From Clostridium sp. (GTDB lineage Bacteria; Bacillota; Clostridia; Lachnospirales; Lachnospiraceae): a stretch of DNA of 64,000 bases. The DNA lies in contig JAISOV010000047.1 of assembly GCA_031275405.1 (NCBI GenBank), positions 1 through 64,000 of the forward strand. Reading direction: 5' to 3'. The notes beneath the pieces were generated by a model, which did not search any database, had not been told where the DNA came from, and saw only the letters and a program-made list of their open reading frames with translations. Positions 8,527-17,741 of this stretch are shown piece after piece; within the stretch, counting starts at the first letter, position 1, and every line of letters starts with the position of its first letter. Both the position numbers and the translations under genes were made by a program.

Positions 8527-8670
8527 AAAATTTATTCAGATTGTATTTTGAGCGGACGAAGGCATGTCCGATGAAGAGCATAGGCTGTTAAGGCCATGGT
8601 CTGCCGAAAGGCGAAAGAAAAGCATGTCCGGCGGCTGGTATCCGGCTCAAGGCGGACAAGGAGTGTAACT

Positions 8671-10542
8671 ATGAAAAAAATAATTCCGGTACTGATAGCC
8701 CTTCTCTTGATCTTCCTGATAGGCGGGGTGACGTTTGGGAGAATCCTCATAGAGAAATATTCTTATTCTAAGGAGCGGGTGGATCTGGGAGAGTATTTCC
8801 AGGTGACGGGAGAAGAAGCCGCCATGATCCTACAGGACGAAATGACAGAGGAAAAAGCGCTGGTCAGGAATGGGATCTGTTACTTTGATCTGGAAACTGT
8901 CCATCGGTATCTTGATGAAACCTTTTACGCGGACGAGAGGGAGGGGCTTCTGCTCTATGCCGGAGCCAGAGAGATATGGTGCGCCAGGTTCGGAGAAAGC
9001 ACGATGCTGTCTTATGACACGGCGTGGGATCTGGAAAACGTGGGATCCGGGAATGACGGTTCCGGGAAAGATACGGCGCGGCCTGATACTGCGGACGCGG
9101 AGCCGGAGAATGGAGCTGCAGGCGGGAACGCGGACACGGGATCCGGGAATGGAGAGACCGGTGGAAATACGCCGTCTTTGGACGGCGCGCGGGATCTGGG
9201 GTATGTTCCTGTATTCGCGGAAAACGGAACCGTCTATGTGGCGGCGGATTATGTGAAGCAGTATGTGAATTTTTCTTATGAATTATATGAAAGGCATGTA
9301 CAAGTCAATACGGCATGGGATGTGGTTCAGCTGGCATCGCTTGAGAAAGATACGGCGCTGCGCCTGAAAGGAGGCATCAAAAGCCCGATTCTGCGTGACC
9401 TGGAAAAGGGGGAGCAGGTAGAGGTGCTGGAGCAGATGGAGACGTGGAGCAAGGTGAAGACGGCGGATTCCTTTATCGGCTATGTGGAGAACAGGCAGCT
9501 GTCCGCCAAGACGGCGGAGGTGGAAATTCCGGTGACGGAAGCGGCGCCGCAGGAATATACTTCCTTACGAATGGAGGGAAAGGTGAGCCTGGGTTGGCAC
9601 GCCATAGGAGGAAGCGGTGGCAATGACACACTGGAGAGCATGGCGGCTGGCGCGCAAGGGCTGAATGTGATAGCGCCTACCTGGTTCAGTTTGAGTGATA
9701 ACGAGGGGAATTTCAGCAGTTACGCAACAAAAGGTTACGTGGAAAAAGCCCATGCCCTAGGGCTGAAAGTATGGGGCGTACTGGACGACTTTAACTATGC
9801 CATGCAAGCAGGGGCTTCCGGCGTGGATATAGACGGGTCTGCCACCTTGTCTTCCACGAAAAAACGTATGAAGCTTGTGGAAAATATCGTGCAGGCGGCT
9901 TTGGACGTGGGCATGGACGGGGTCAATGTGGATTTTGAGCGGATCAATGCGGAAAGCGGCCCGCACTATATCCAGTTCTTGCGGGAACTGTCTGTCTACT
10001 GCCGCAAGAACGGTCTGACGCTGTCGGTTGATAATTACGTGCCGTTTGATTTCAATGATTATTACCGTCTGGATATACAGGGGAAAATCGTGGATTATGT
10101 GATTATCATGGGATATGACGAGCATTGGAGCGGCAGCGGCGATCCGGGCAGTGTGGCGAGCATTGATTATGTCCAAAACGGGATCCGGAAGACGGCGCAG
10201 GAGGTTCCGGCTGAAAAAATCGTCAATGGTGTGCCGCTGTATGCGATTCTATGGAAAATAGACGGCATGGAAGTAACGGACGAATATCTGACTGTCAGGA
10301 ACACGGAGGATTTCCTGAAACAAGTAGGAGCCGAGCCGGTCTGGGATGAGGAAGTCTGCCAGTATTATCTGGAATGGAGCAAGCAGGACGTGACTTACAA
10401 GATCTGGCTGGAAGAAGCCCGTTCTATTGAGGTCAAGCTGAATGTCATGAGCGTCCAGGGAATCGGCGGCGTGGCGGTATGGCGTCTTGGATATGGCACT
10501 CACGAAATCTGGAAGCTGATCAATACGTATGTACAAGGGTAG
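8671..10542 (+). CDS. GH18 family glycoside hydrolase, membrane-anchored
   Basis: Predicted extracytoplasmic peptidoglycan- or chitin-type hydrolase of 623 aa. Residues 4-25 form a signal anchor (KIIPVLIALLLIFLIGGVTF). A copper-amine-oxidase-like/SH3-type surface region follows, interrupted by a Gly/Asn/Asp-rich linker around residues 125-175. The C-terminal half is a GH18 barrel with the catalytic DxxxDxE motif (DGVNVDFE, acid Glu423) and late conserved VDYVIIMGYDEHW. Spore-germination proteins of the YaaH type have this catalytic domain, which suggests a spore or vegetative wall role, but that is inference. The ATG at 8671 has an AAGGAG site 9 nt upstream. The following amidase gene probably belongs to the same unit. 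Confidence 0.9.
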   Translation: MKKIIPVLIALLLIFLIGGVTFGRILIEKYSYSKERVDLGEYFQVTGEEAAMILQDEMTEEKALVRNGICYFDLETVHRYLDETFYADEREGLLLYAGAREIWCARFGESTMLSYDTAWDLENVGSGNDGSGKDTARPDTADAEPENGAAGGNADTGSGNGETGGNTPSLDGARDLGYVPVFAENGTVYVAADYVKQYVNFSYELYERHVQVNTAWDVVQLASLEKDTALRLKGGIKSPILRDLEKGEQVEVLEQMETWSKVKTADSFIGYVENRQLSAKTAEVEIPVTEAAPQEYTSLRMEGKVSLGWHAIGGSGGNDTLESMAAGAQGLNVIAPTWFSLSDNEGNFSSYATKGYVEKAHALGLKVWGVLDDFNYAMQAGASGVDIDGSATLSSTKKRMKLVENIVQAALDVGMDGVNVDFERINAESGPHYIQFLRELSVYCRKNGLTLSVDNYVPFDFNDYYRLDIQGKIVDYVIIMGYDEHWSGSGDPGSVASIDYVQNGIRKTAQEVPAEKIVNGVPLYAILWKIDGMEVTDEYLTVRNTEDFLKQVGAEPVWDEEVCQYYLEWSKQDVTYKIWLEEARSIEVKLNVMSVQGIGGVAVWRLGYGTHEIWKLINTYVQG

Positions 10543-10666
10543 GCTAACGTACATTTTTGCGGGTTCTCTTTCATATATATATGGTAAAACGGATACTGTC
10601 GTCAGTCGCGGCCTATGGGAGCCTGTTCCTGTTTTCAGATGGCCGGGCGGCAGCAAAGAAGCGCTC

Positions 10667-11584
10667 ATGAGTGATTTGCGGCAAAAAGCAAATTCCGAGG
10701 AAACAAATTCCAAGGAACCAGTTCCTTTCGATATGATTTCTACAGGGATAAATTTCAAGAAAAGAATTCCTAAGAAAAAAAATCCTGATCAAGCAAGCTC
10801 TGGGAAAATGCTTTCCAAGCAAGCTGTTTGTAACCAAGTCCTTTCTTTAGAGGGAGCTTCCGCCCAGATCACCTCCACCGAAAGAATTTCCAAAGAAATC
10901 TTTTCGGCTGTCATGGGAGTGTTGTTGGTGGTGTCCATGCTTTTCGTCGGCAGGGAAGCCGCCGTCTATGTGGGTTCTCAGAATGTCGTCGCGGAAGACC
11001 CGCGCCCCTGCGTGGTTGTTGACGCCGGACATGGCGGAATGGATCCGGGCAAAGTGGGGATCAACGGCGCGCTGGAAAAGGACCTGAATCTGGAGATCGC
11101 CCGGCTGGTGCGGATGTTCCTGGAAGCGGACGACATCCGCGTGGTAATGACCAGAGAAGCGGACGGCGGCTTATATGGCACAGGAGCCTCCAATAAAAAG
11201 GTGCAGGACATGAAGCAGCGGATTGCGCTGATCACGGAGACACAGCCGAATGTGGCGGTCAGCATTCATCAGAACAGCTATACGGAAGAATATGTCCGAG
11301 GAGCGCAGGTGTTTTACTATACCGGGAGCAAGGAGGGGCAGGCTTTGGCGGAAAGCATCCAGAAACGCATGGTGGCTACGCTGGATCCGGGGAACTCCCG
11401 GCAGGTAAAGGGCAACGACAGCTATTATCTGCTGAAAAAGACGGATACGCCGATTGTGATCGTGGAGTGCGGCTTCCTGTCCAACCAAGAAGAAAGCAGG
11501 AAGCTATGCGACCCTTTGTATCAGGAAAAAGTGGCGTGGGCGATCCATCTGGGGATCATCCAGTACCTGAACAGTCGGGACTAA
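10667..11584 (+). CDS. N-acetylmuramoyl-L-alanine amidase (Amidase_3)
   Basis: Zinc amidase cleaving the MurNAc-L-alanine bond of peptidoglycan; CwlD of spore formers belongs to this family. Zn ligands are visible: His in VVDAGHGGMDPG, Glu in GALEKDLNLEIA and His in VAVSIHQNSY; the catalytic Glu is in IVIVECGFLSN. A signal anchor lies at about residues 83-103 (VMGVLLVVSMLFVGREAAVYV). The 80 residues before it are a low-complexity Ser/Lys-rich region encoded by degenerate repeats with AATTCC(A/G)AGGAA cores. The start is uncertain: 10667 is the first ATG after the GH18 stop, with a weak RBS, and the frame is open back to 10529. It converges on a diguanylate cyclase gene with a 4-nt stop overlap. 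Confidence 0.9.
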   Translation: MSDLRQKANSEETNSKEPVPFDMISTGINFKKRIPKKKNPDQASSGKMLSKQAVCNQVLSLEGASAQITSTERISKEIFSAVMGVLLVVSMLFVGREAAVYVGSQNVVAEDPRPCVVVDAGHGGMDPGKVGINGALEKDLNLEIARLVRMFLEADDIRVVMTREADGGLYGTGASNKKVQDMKQRIALITETQPNVAVSIHQNSYTEEYVRGAQVFYYTGSKEGQALAESIQKRMVATLDPGNSRQVKGNDSYYLLKKTDTPIVIVECGFLSNQEESRKLCDPLYQEKVAWAIHLGIIQYLNSRD

Positions 11585-13197
11585 ATCTGGAACTCGCTTT
11601 CCGTCCAGTTGCCTGTAATAGCCGGTTCGTAGAGGACGACCTGGTTGCGGCCGTTGTTTTTGGCGGCATAGAGGGCGTCGTCGGCGTTCTTGAGAAGTCG
11701 GCCGAGAATGGTCTCGGTATCGCCGACGGTGCTGGCATCGCCGACGGCTACGCCGATACTGCAAGTGATGGTCAGGGATTGGTCTTCATAAATGCAGGGC
11801 GTGTTTTCGATGCTGAGACGGATACGTTCCCCGAGAGCCAAAGCGACATCCTTTCCGGCATTGCTCAGGAACACGATGAATTCTTCTCCGCCGTACCGTG
11901 CGACAATGTCATAGATACGTACCGAAGCCTTTACCTGTAAAGCCATCTGGCGAAGCGTTTCATCGCCCGCCAGATGGCCGTAGGTATCGTTGACCTTCTT
12001 AAAATAGTCCAGGTCGAACATCAGTATGCTATAAGGCAGCCTTTCCCGTTTCGAGCGTTCAAGGTTCATAGTGGCCAGCTCCATGAAGTGGCGGCGATTG
12101 TAGAGACCGGTAAGGGTATCCGTGTACGCGGCGTCTTTCAGCTGCTCCATCAGGCGGACGGTCTTCGTGACGTCTTGGATGATCACGACCCAGCCGAATG
12201 CGTTTTTTCCCAGCCGGATATCCGGCGTGCTGACCCAGGCGCTGTAGACATGGTTGGCCTTGTGCGGCAAGGTGAACTGTATTTCCCCATGGGTAGACGC
12301 GGCTGCCAGATCCTGTAGTCCTGTCGGCCATGAATCTACTTTCCGGATAGGCGTACCCTTGGGCAGCCGGTAAAGTCCGGGGAACAGAGTGCAGGCGCTC
12401 TCCCCGCAGCCTATGAAATTCATCTTGCGGTCTACATATACAAAGGTATCCCGCATAAGATCCAGCACGGTAGAATGCGCCAATGGCGCGAAATCGAACA
12501 GATAATCGCGCAGTATGCAAAAATGGAATACGAAAACCGCAATGACCAGTATAAACGGCGTCAGATCGATATTGGCGGGATTGGCAGACAGGACATAAGT
12601 AGTAACAATATAGAAGGCATTGGCAAGCAGCGGTATCAGTGACATGACTGCGATAGCGCCCAGAGGACGACGGTAGCTTTTGTTCCAAGTCAGGAAACGG
12701 TAAAACAGAAGAAGTAAGGATCCTGACATGCACAGCAGCGTGTAGACAAAGACGACATAATAGAGCGGGCCCTGTTCCGTCACCTGTAGGCCGCGGAGGA
12801 CATTTTCTCCGGTTCGGTAGGCGTATTCTTTGTAGAAAAGATGGTTATACTCGGTAGTCCAGATGAGGATGTTGAAAAGGACCGGGAAACTCACGACAGG
12901 CGTGACAATAAAACTGTTGCGGATATTCAGTTCGCAGTAGTTGGCAATGAAAACGAGGTATAAAGGCCCTATAAAAGTGCCACCCAGGTACATGACTTTG
13001 ATCGCGGTCAGAGCGCCGCCCAGGGAAGTGCTGGTAATCTCGAGACAGTAGCCGAGGACATAGAGGAAAACGCCTAGCAAGTAATATAAAAAAAAATATC
13101 TTTTTTCCCCGCGGTTATTCTGAAGCGTCACGACGACCATGAAAGCAGTGGCAAGCAATGCCATAAGGAAGAAGACCGTCATCATATTGTTCAACAA
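11581..13197 (-). CDS. Diguanylate cyclase with 7TM sensor region
   Basis: Makes cyclic di-GMP from two GTP. The 538-aa protein has about seven N-terminal membrane helices (residues about 5-220) of the histidine-kinase 7TM type, a PAS-like region (about 235-350; FVYVDRKMNFIGCGESA) and a C-terminal GGDEF domain (TDTLTGLYNRRHF, FDLDYFKKVNDTYGH, ARYGGEEFIVF). The RxxD inhibitory site (RIYD) sits five residues before GGEEF, so product feedback is likely. The start is a TTG at 13197, chosen because GGAGGG lies 6 nt upstream; the first ATG is 18 nt from it. It follows a second cyclase gene by 37 nt in the same operon. Its stop overlaps the stop of the convergent amidase gene. Confidence 0.92.
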   Translation of the reverse strand: MLNNMMTVFFLMALLATAFMVVVTLQNNRGEKRYFFLYYLLGVFLYVLGYCLEITSTSLGGALTAIKVMYLGGTFIGPLYLVFIANYCELNIRNSFIVTPVVSFPVLFNILIWTTEYNHLFYKEYAYRTGENVLRGLQVTEQGPLYYVVFVYTLLCMSGSLLLLFYRFLTWNKSYRRPLGAIAVMSLIPLLANAFYIVTTYVLSANPANIDLTPFILVIAVFVFHFCILRDYLFDFAPLAHSTVLDLMRDTFVYVDRKMNFIGCGESACTLFPGLYRLPKGTPIRKVDSWPTGLQDLAAASTHGEIQFTLPHKANHVYSAWVSTPDIRLGKNAFGWVVIIQDVTKTVRLMEQLKDAAYTDTLTGLYNRRHFMELATMNLERSKRERLPYSILMFDLDYFKKVNDTYGHLAGDETLRQMALQVKASVRIYDIVARYGGEEFIVFLSNAGKDVALALGERIRLSIENTPCIYEDQSLTITCSIGVAVGDASTVGDTETILGRLLKNADDALYAAKNNGRNQVVLYEPAITGNWTESEFQI

Positions 13198-13234
13198 TGC
13201 AATCCCTCCGTTCCGTTCGCTGCCTGCTGATGGC

Positions 13235-14566
13235 TCATCTTTGCAGATGACCTGGATATATACTTTCCGGCATAGGAGCGCCGGCAGCGTCCTTGGTTGC
13301 TTGGGGCTGGTCGCGGTTCTCTGGTTCCGGCGTCATGGGAGACGGACAGGGCTGAGAACCGGAAGTATTCTGTACGTCCCCTACGGGAAAGCCGTGTTTC
13401 CTATCAGGGTAAAATACGATGGTATCCCGGTTTTTTTTCGCTTCATAAAGAGCGATGTCAGCTTCGTTTAGAATGCTGGAAACAGAAGAGGACTTTGTCA
13501 TTTCCACAACGCCCATGCTCAGGGAGACGTTTAGTGTGACGCCGATTTCTTCTTCGCGGATGGTCGTGTCCTTGGCAGCCTGGACGATCCTGGGAAGCAC
13601 TTTCCGGGCAGCCTCCAGATTCATGCCAGGCATGACCGCACAGAATTCATCGCCGCCATAACGGGCGAAACAGTCGGATCTGCGCATCATCGAGTCAAGG
13701 ACGGCGGAGATGGCCGCCAGCACCTTGTCGCCGAAGAGATGGCCGTAAGTATCGTTTATTTCCTTGAAACAGTCAATATCAAGGATAAAGACGGTCACGG
13801 GATATTCCTTGCGTCTGATTGCCTTCAGATGGGTCTTTAGGGTATCGATAAAAAAGCTCCGGTTGTATGCGCCGGTCAGTCCGTCTCTCAGCACATGGTT
13901 CTCGATTCTGGAAGAAGAAAGCACCATGGCCATGGCGGCCAGGAACAGCAGCACGAATACGTCAAGGATGATCATGATCAGCTGGCTTCTCGTGACGGCG
14001 CTGTACTGCTGGAACGATATATCGGCGCCGACGATGGCGAGTACCTCTCCCGTCGCCGGATCATGGATCGGCGCATAGGCGGACATCAGGTTGCCCCAGA
14101 CTGTTTTCACGAAAGTTCCGACATACGGTTGCCCGGAATCATAGCAGATGCTGCGGGTAGACGTCAATGGCTCGACCACGCCCGGCGCGGCATACGTATC
14201 CGTTCCGGGAAGTTCGCCGTCAAACAGATACTGCATGGAATCCTCGGAAATTTTGTGTTCCACATACAGGAACGCCACGTTATCCTGGTTGCCGAACCGG
14301 ATGTTTTCCATGTTCTGTTTCATCTTCCGGTAGTATTCGCTGTCGGTGTCCAGGTCACGGACATAGATCTTGAGCGCGTCCGTATCCTGTTCAAAGAGCG
14401 TGGCGACAGAGATGGCGATTCCCAGACATTTCTTCCCCATTTCCTGCACGAGGGCCTGCTTGGTCATATGGTACAGGAACGTGCCGCAGAGGGCGGTAAG
14501 CACGACCAGACCTGCGAAGATAAAAAGAAAAATCCGGATCAGGATGGATTTTCTGGCGCGTAGCAT
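13235..14566 (-). CDS. Diguanylate cyclase with extracytoplasmic sensor
   Basis: A 443-aa membrane cyclase. Helix at about residues 7-30, a periplasmic-type sensor (Cache-like; YVGTFVKTVWGNLMSAYAPIHD, EVLAIVGADIS) and a second helix near residues 200-220, then GGDEF (RDGLTGAYNRSFF, LDIDCFKEINDTYGH, ARYGGDEFCAVM) with an RxxD site (RRSD). The last 50 residues are a Pro/Ser-rich tail. The ATG at 14566 has AGAGGAG 9 nt upstream; an earlier start at 14656 does not. It is the first gene of a two-cyclase operon with different sensors, which suggests integration of two signals into one c-di-GMP pool. No phosphodiesterase is in the window. Confidence 0.92.
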   Translation of the reverse strand: MLRARKSILIRIFLFIFAGLVVLTALCGTFLYHMTKQALVQEMGKKCLGIAISVATLFEQDTDALKIYVRDLDTDSEYYRKMKQNMENIRFGNQDNVAFLYVEHKISEDSMQYLFDGELPGTDTYAAPGVVEPLTSTRSICYDSGQPYVGTFVKTVWGNLMSAYAPIHDPATGEVLAIVGADISFQQYSAVTRSQLIMIILDVFVLLFLAAMAMVLSSSRIENHVLRDGLTGAYNRSFFIDTLKTHLKAIRRKEYPVTVFILDIDCFKEINDTYGHLFGDKVLAAISAVLDSMMRRSDCFARYGGDEFCAVMPGMNLEAARKVLPRIVQAAKDTTIREEEIGVTLNVSLSMGVVEMTKSSSVSSILNEADIALYEAKKNRDTIVFYPDRKHGFPVGDVQNTSGSQPCPSPMTPEPENRDQPQATKDAAGAPMPESIYPGHLQR

Positions 14567-14626
14567 AGAACGCTTCTCCTCTAAAGTGATCAAATCATGT
14601 GATGGAACGACAGTATATACATTTTT

Positions 14627-14656
14627 ATTATATACGCTAATGGCATGGCAATGCAA
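14627..14656 (-). promoter_or_regulatory. Candidate promoter of the cyclase operon
   Basis: On the minus strand TTGCAT (14651-14656) and TATAAT (14627-14632) are separated by 18 nt. Confidence 0.55.
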
Positions 14657-14726
14657 TGGGGATTTTAGTGTTTTTTTACGAAATTTCCCATTCCTTGATG
14701 ATTGTTGGAAAAACCTCTTTTTCTCA

Positions 14727-14755
14727 TTGAAAAGTCCGCTGTATTTTGATAAAAT
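14727..14755 (+). promoter_or_regulatory. Promoter of the sua5 operon
   Basis: TTGAAA (14727-14732) and TAAAAT (14750-14755) spaced 17 nt, about 45 nt before the sua5 start. Confidence 0.65.
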
Positions 14756-14805
14756 GCAGATAGGTGGCAGGGCTGCGGACAGCCTGCGGCGGAGGAATGC
14801 TTATT

Positions 14806-15918
14806 ATGATGGAAACAAAGATTGTCGCAGCGAAGACGGGCCGCGTGGACGAGAGCCTGCTGGAAGAAGCCGGGCAGGTGCTGAAAAACGGAGGGCTGGT
14901 GGCGTTCCCGACGGAAACCGTGTATGGACTGGGCGGAGACGCGTTCAATCCGGCTTCCGCCCGTAAGATCTACGCGGCCAAAGGCCGCCCCTGCGATAAC
15001 CCGCTGATCGTACATATCTGCCGTTTCGAGGATCTTTACGCAGTCGCCGCCAACGTGACGGAAGCCACGCGAAAAGCCGCCGCCGCTTTCTGGCCTGGCC
15101 CGCTTACGATGATCCTGCCCAAGAGGGCGCGGGTGCCGCTGGAAACCACGGGGGGGCTGGACACGGTGGCTGTCCGACTGCCTTCCCATCCGGTCGCCCG
15201 CAAGCTGATTGCCTATGGAGGCGGGTACGTGGCCGCGCCTAGCGCGAACGTTTCCGGGAAGCCAAGCCCCACTTCGGCCAAGCACGTGGCACAGGATCTG
15301 GAGGGAAAGATTGACTGGATCCTAGACGGCGGGGAGACGCGGATCGGCCTGGAATCCACGATTCTCGATATGACGATTTCCCCGCCGCAGATTTTAAGGC
15401 CGGGTTCGGTTACAAAGGAAATGCTGGAAACCGTATTGGGGCGCGTGGAGATGGAGCCGGGCCTGCTTTCCGGGGAAGGGTTTCGGAGGGAAGGCTTTCC
15501 GAGGGGAGAACTTCCAGAGGGAGAAGTTTCTGCGGAAGAGAAAGCGCCTAGGTCGCCGGGAATGAAATACCGCCATTACGCGCCGAAAGGGGAACTGACG
15601 ATTGTGTCAGGCCCGGCGGACAAGGTGGCTGCCTATATCAACGCCCGGGCGGCTCGCGGCAGACGCGAGGGGGAGAAGGTCGGCGTCATCGCCGCAGAAC
15701 AGACCTTGGACGCTTACCGGGCGGACGCGGTGAAAGCCGTGGGAAACCGGATGGACGAAGAAGAAATTGCCAGAAATCTCTACCGTATTTTACGGGAGCT
15801 GGACGAAGAAGCGGTGACGGAAATCTATTCGGAAGCGTTTCCGGCGCAGGGGCTGGGACAGGCGGTCATGAACCGGCTGCTGAAAGCGGCGGGATACCGG
15901 GAGATGGTGATTCGGTGA
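14806..15918 (+). CDS. sua5: Threonylcarbamoyl-AMP synthase (Sua5/YwlC)
   Basis: Makes threonylcarbamoyl-AMP for the t6A modification of ANN-decoding tRNAs. The 370-aa protein has the YrdC domain (about residues 12-200; GGLVAFPTETVYGLGGDA, KGRPCDNPLIVHI, AAPSANVSGKPSPT) and the Sua5 C-terminal domain. Between them lies a degenerate repeat of about 25 residues (EGFRREGFPRGELPEGEVSA) encoded by four 15-nt units at about 15475-15540, which I do not expect in the family. The start is set by GGAGG about 10 nt before ATG 14806. Its stop is followed closely by rpiB, so sua5-rpiB-upp form an operon. Confidence 0.94.
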   Translation: MMETKIVAAKTGRVDESLLEEAGQVLKNGGLVAFPTETVYGLGGDAFNPASARKIYAAKGRPCDNPLIVHICRFEDLYAVAANVTEATRKAAAAFWPGPLTMILPKRARVPLETTGGLDTVAVRLPSHPVARKLIAYGGGYVAAPSANVSGKPSPTSAKHVAQDLEGKIDWILDGGETRIGLESTILDMTISPPQILRPGSVTKEMLETVLGRVEMEPGLLSGEGFRREGFPRGELPEGEVSAEEKAPRSPGMKYRHYAPKGELTIVSGPADKVAAYINARAARGRREGEKVGVIAAEQTLDAYRADAVKAVGNRMDEEEIARNLYRILRELDEEAVTEIYSEAFPAQGLGQAVMNRLLKAAGYREMVIR

Positions 15919-15968
15919 AGAGCCGCCAAGCGAAGCCCCACGGCGGCGGGGCGGAAACGGAAGGGAAC

Positions 15969-16433
15969 ATGATAGCGATCGGAAGCGACCATGGGGGATT
16001 TGGGTTAAAACAGGCAATCATAGGCTACTTACAGGCCAAGGGGATCCCCTATGTGGACAAGGGGTGTTTCAGCAAGGCAGCCTGCGATTATCCGGAATAT
16101 GGACGAGCCGTGGCGTATGCCGTGGCGGGCGGACAATGTGAAAAGGGGATCGTGGTCTGCACGACGGGGATCGGAATCAGTATCACCGCCAACAAGGTGA
16201 AAGGGATCCGCTGCGCGTTATGCGGCGACTCTCTTTCGGCAAAACTGACAAGGCTCCATAACGATGCTAACGTGCTGGCCTTAGGCGGAGGGGTCATAGG
16301 GGAAAATCTGGCAGTGGAAATCGTGGATACCTTCCTGCGCACGGAATTTTCCAATGAGGAAAAGCATATCAGACGTATCGCGGGCCTGGAAACAGACAAC
16401 CTATCACTACCTTACACAAAGCGGGAGGAATAA
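15969..16433 (+). CDS. rpiB: Ribose-5-phosphate isomerase B
   Basis: Interconverts ribose 5-phosphate and ribulose 5-phosphate. The 154-aa protein starts with [15 protein letters not shown] and has the active-site segment [15 protein letters not shown], with the catalytic-base Cys, followed by RCALCGD and [18 protein letters not shown] at 15915 overlaps the sua5 stop in the same frame, but the added 18 residues are not family-like, so the ATG at 15969 with GGAAGGG upstream is preferred. upp begins 2 nt after its stop. RpiB enzymes can also act on other sugar phosphates (allose, galactose), which the sequence does not decide. Confidence 0.93.
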   Translation: MIAIGSDHGGFGLKQAIIGYLQAKGIPYVDKGCFSKAACDYPEYGRAVAYAVAGGQCEKGIVVCTTGIGISITANKVKGIRCALCGDSLSAKLTRLHNDANVLALGGGVIGENLAVEIVDTFLRTEFSNEEKHIRRIAGLETDNLSLPYTKREE

Positions 16434-16434
16434 A

Positions 16435-17064
16435 ATGGCGAGAGTAGTCATCATGGATCACCCATTGATCCAGCACAAGATCGGATATATCAGGAGAAAG
16501 GAAACCGGAACGAAGGATTTTCGGCAGACGATCGGAGAGATTGCCATGCTTCTGAGCTATGAGGCCACAAGGGAGCTGAAGCTGAGCGAGGTGGAGATCG
16601 AGACGCCGATCTGTAAGGCGGCGGTGAAAGAACTAAAAGGGAAAAAAATGGCAATTGTTCCGATCCTGCGGGCGGGGCTGGGCATGGTGGACGGCGTCCT
16701 GCGGATGATTCCGGCGGCAAAAGTGGGTCACATCGGGCTGTACCGGGATCCCGCCACCCTGGAGCCGGTGGAATATTACTGCAAGCTTCCGGCGGACTGC
16801 GCGGACAGGGAGGTCTTCGTAGTAGACCCTATGCTCGCTACGGGGGGATCCTCGGCGGAAGCCATCCGCATGTTGAAAGACAGGGGCTGTAAGAATATCC
16901 ATTTCATGTGTATCATCGCCGCGCCGGAGGGCGTGCGCAGAATGGAGAACGCTCATCCGGATGTGGATCTGTATATCGGGGAGCTGGATGAGAGGCTGAA
17001 TGACCACGGGTACATCGTTCCGGGACTGGGAGATGCGGGCGACCGTATTTTCGGAACAAAATAA
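16435..17064 (+). CDS. upp: Uracil phosphoribosyltransferase
   Basis: Salvages uracil to UMP with PRPP. The 209-aa protein is full length, with the PRPP-binding motif [14 protein letters not shown], the catalytic-loop region ([13 protein letters not shown]) and the C-terminal uracil-binding [26 protein letters not shown] lies 4 nt before the ATG, overlapping the end of rpiB. The position beside rpiB and comEB makes a small nucleotide/pentose salvage cluster. Confidence 0.96.
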   Translation: MARVVIMDHPLIQHKIGYIRRKETGTKDFRQTIGEIAMLLSYEATRELKLSEVEIETPICKAAVKELKGKKMAIVPILRAGLGMVDGVLRMIPAAKVGHIGLYRDPATLEPVEYYCKLPADCADREVFVVDPMLATGGSSAEAIRMLKDRGCKNIHFMCIIAAPEGVRRMENAHPDVDLYIGELDERLNDHGYIVPGLGDAGDRIFGTK

Positions 17065-17234
17065 GGCGGGCGGAATGTTCCGTAAGCCTCTCTGAGGAAT
17101 TTTCGGCGGAGAAGTCTGGGAGGACAAGGTGGAAAGAATTGCATTTTCCCACCGGAGCTTTGTGCTACGCACAAAGTCTCCAGACTTTGGAAGGCGCCTG
17201 GTTATCACTATGAAAAAAGGATGGCTATTCAGAT

Positions 17235-17714
17235 ATGAAGCGAGAAGATTATATCAGCTGGGAGGAATATTTCATGGGCGTCGCCCGGCTGTCGGGACTG
17301 CGCTCCAAGGATCCGCATTCCCAGGTAGGAGCCTGTATCGTCAGCCCGGAACATAAAATCCTGTCCGTAGGCTACAACGGTCTGCCCCTAGGCTGTTCGG
17401 ATGACGATTTCCCGTGGGAAAGGGAGGGAGAGCCGCTGGATACCAAATATCCTTTTGTCACCCATAGCGAGCTGAACGCGATCCTGAACTACCGGGGCGG
17501 CTCTTTGGACGGAGCGGAGCTTTACGTGACTCTTTTCCCTTGCAACGAATGCGCGAAAGCCATCATCCAGGCGGGGATCCGGAAGGTCGTCTATGACAGC
17601 GACAAATATGACGGAACTCCGGCGAATATCGCTTCCAAGCGGCTGCTGCGCGCCGCCGGGGTGGCCTGTGAGCCGTACCGCAGAACCGGGCGGAGGATCG
17701 TCGTAAACGTATAA
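17235..17714 (+). CDS. dCMP deaminase (ComEB-like)
   Basis: Deaminates dCMP to dUMP, feeding dTMP synthesis. The 159-aa protein has the zinc-binding motif HSELNAI (the HxE form) and the PCNECAK pair, and an N-terminal KDPHSQVGACIVSPEHKILSVGYNG typical of deoxycytidylate deaminases. 170 nt separate it from upp, including a palindrome CTTTGTGCTACGCACAAAG; no clear promoter was seen, so co-transcription with upp is possible. Confidence 0.92.
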   Translation: MKREDYISWEEYFMGVARLSGLRSKDPHSQVGACIVSPEHKILSVGYNGLPLGCSDDDFPWEREGEPLDTKYPFVTHSELNAILNYRGGSLDGAELYVTLFPCNECAKAIIQAGIRKVVYDSDKYDGTPANIASKRLLRAAGVACEPYRRTGRRIVVNV

Positions 17715-17741
17715 ACGAAACAAGCTACTTGATGGAGGAAG

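Noticed and set aside
15915-15968. Upstream GTG start of rpiB overlapping sua5
   Set aside because: The extra residues do not resemble RpiB, whose N-terminus is [10 protein letters not shown].
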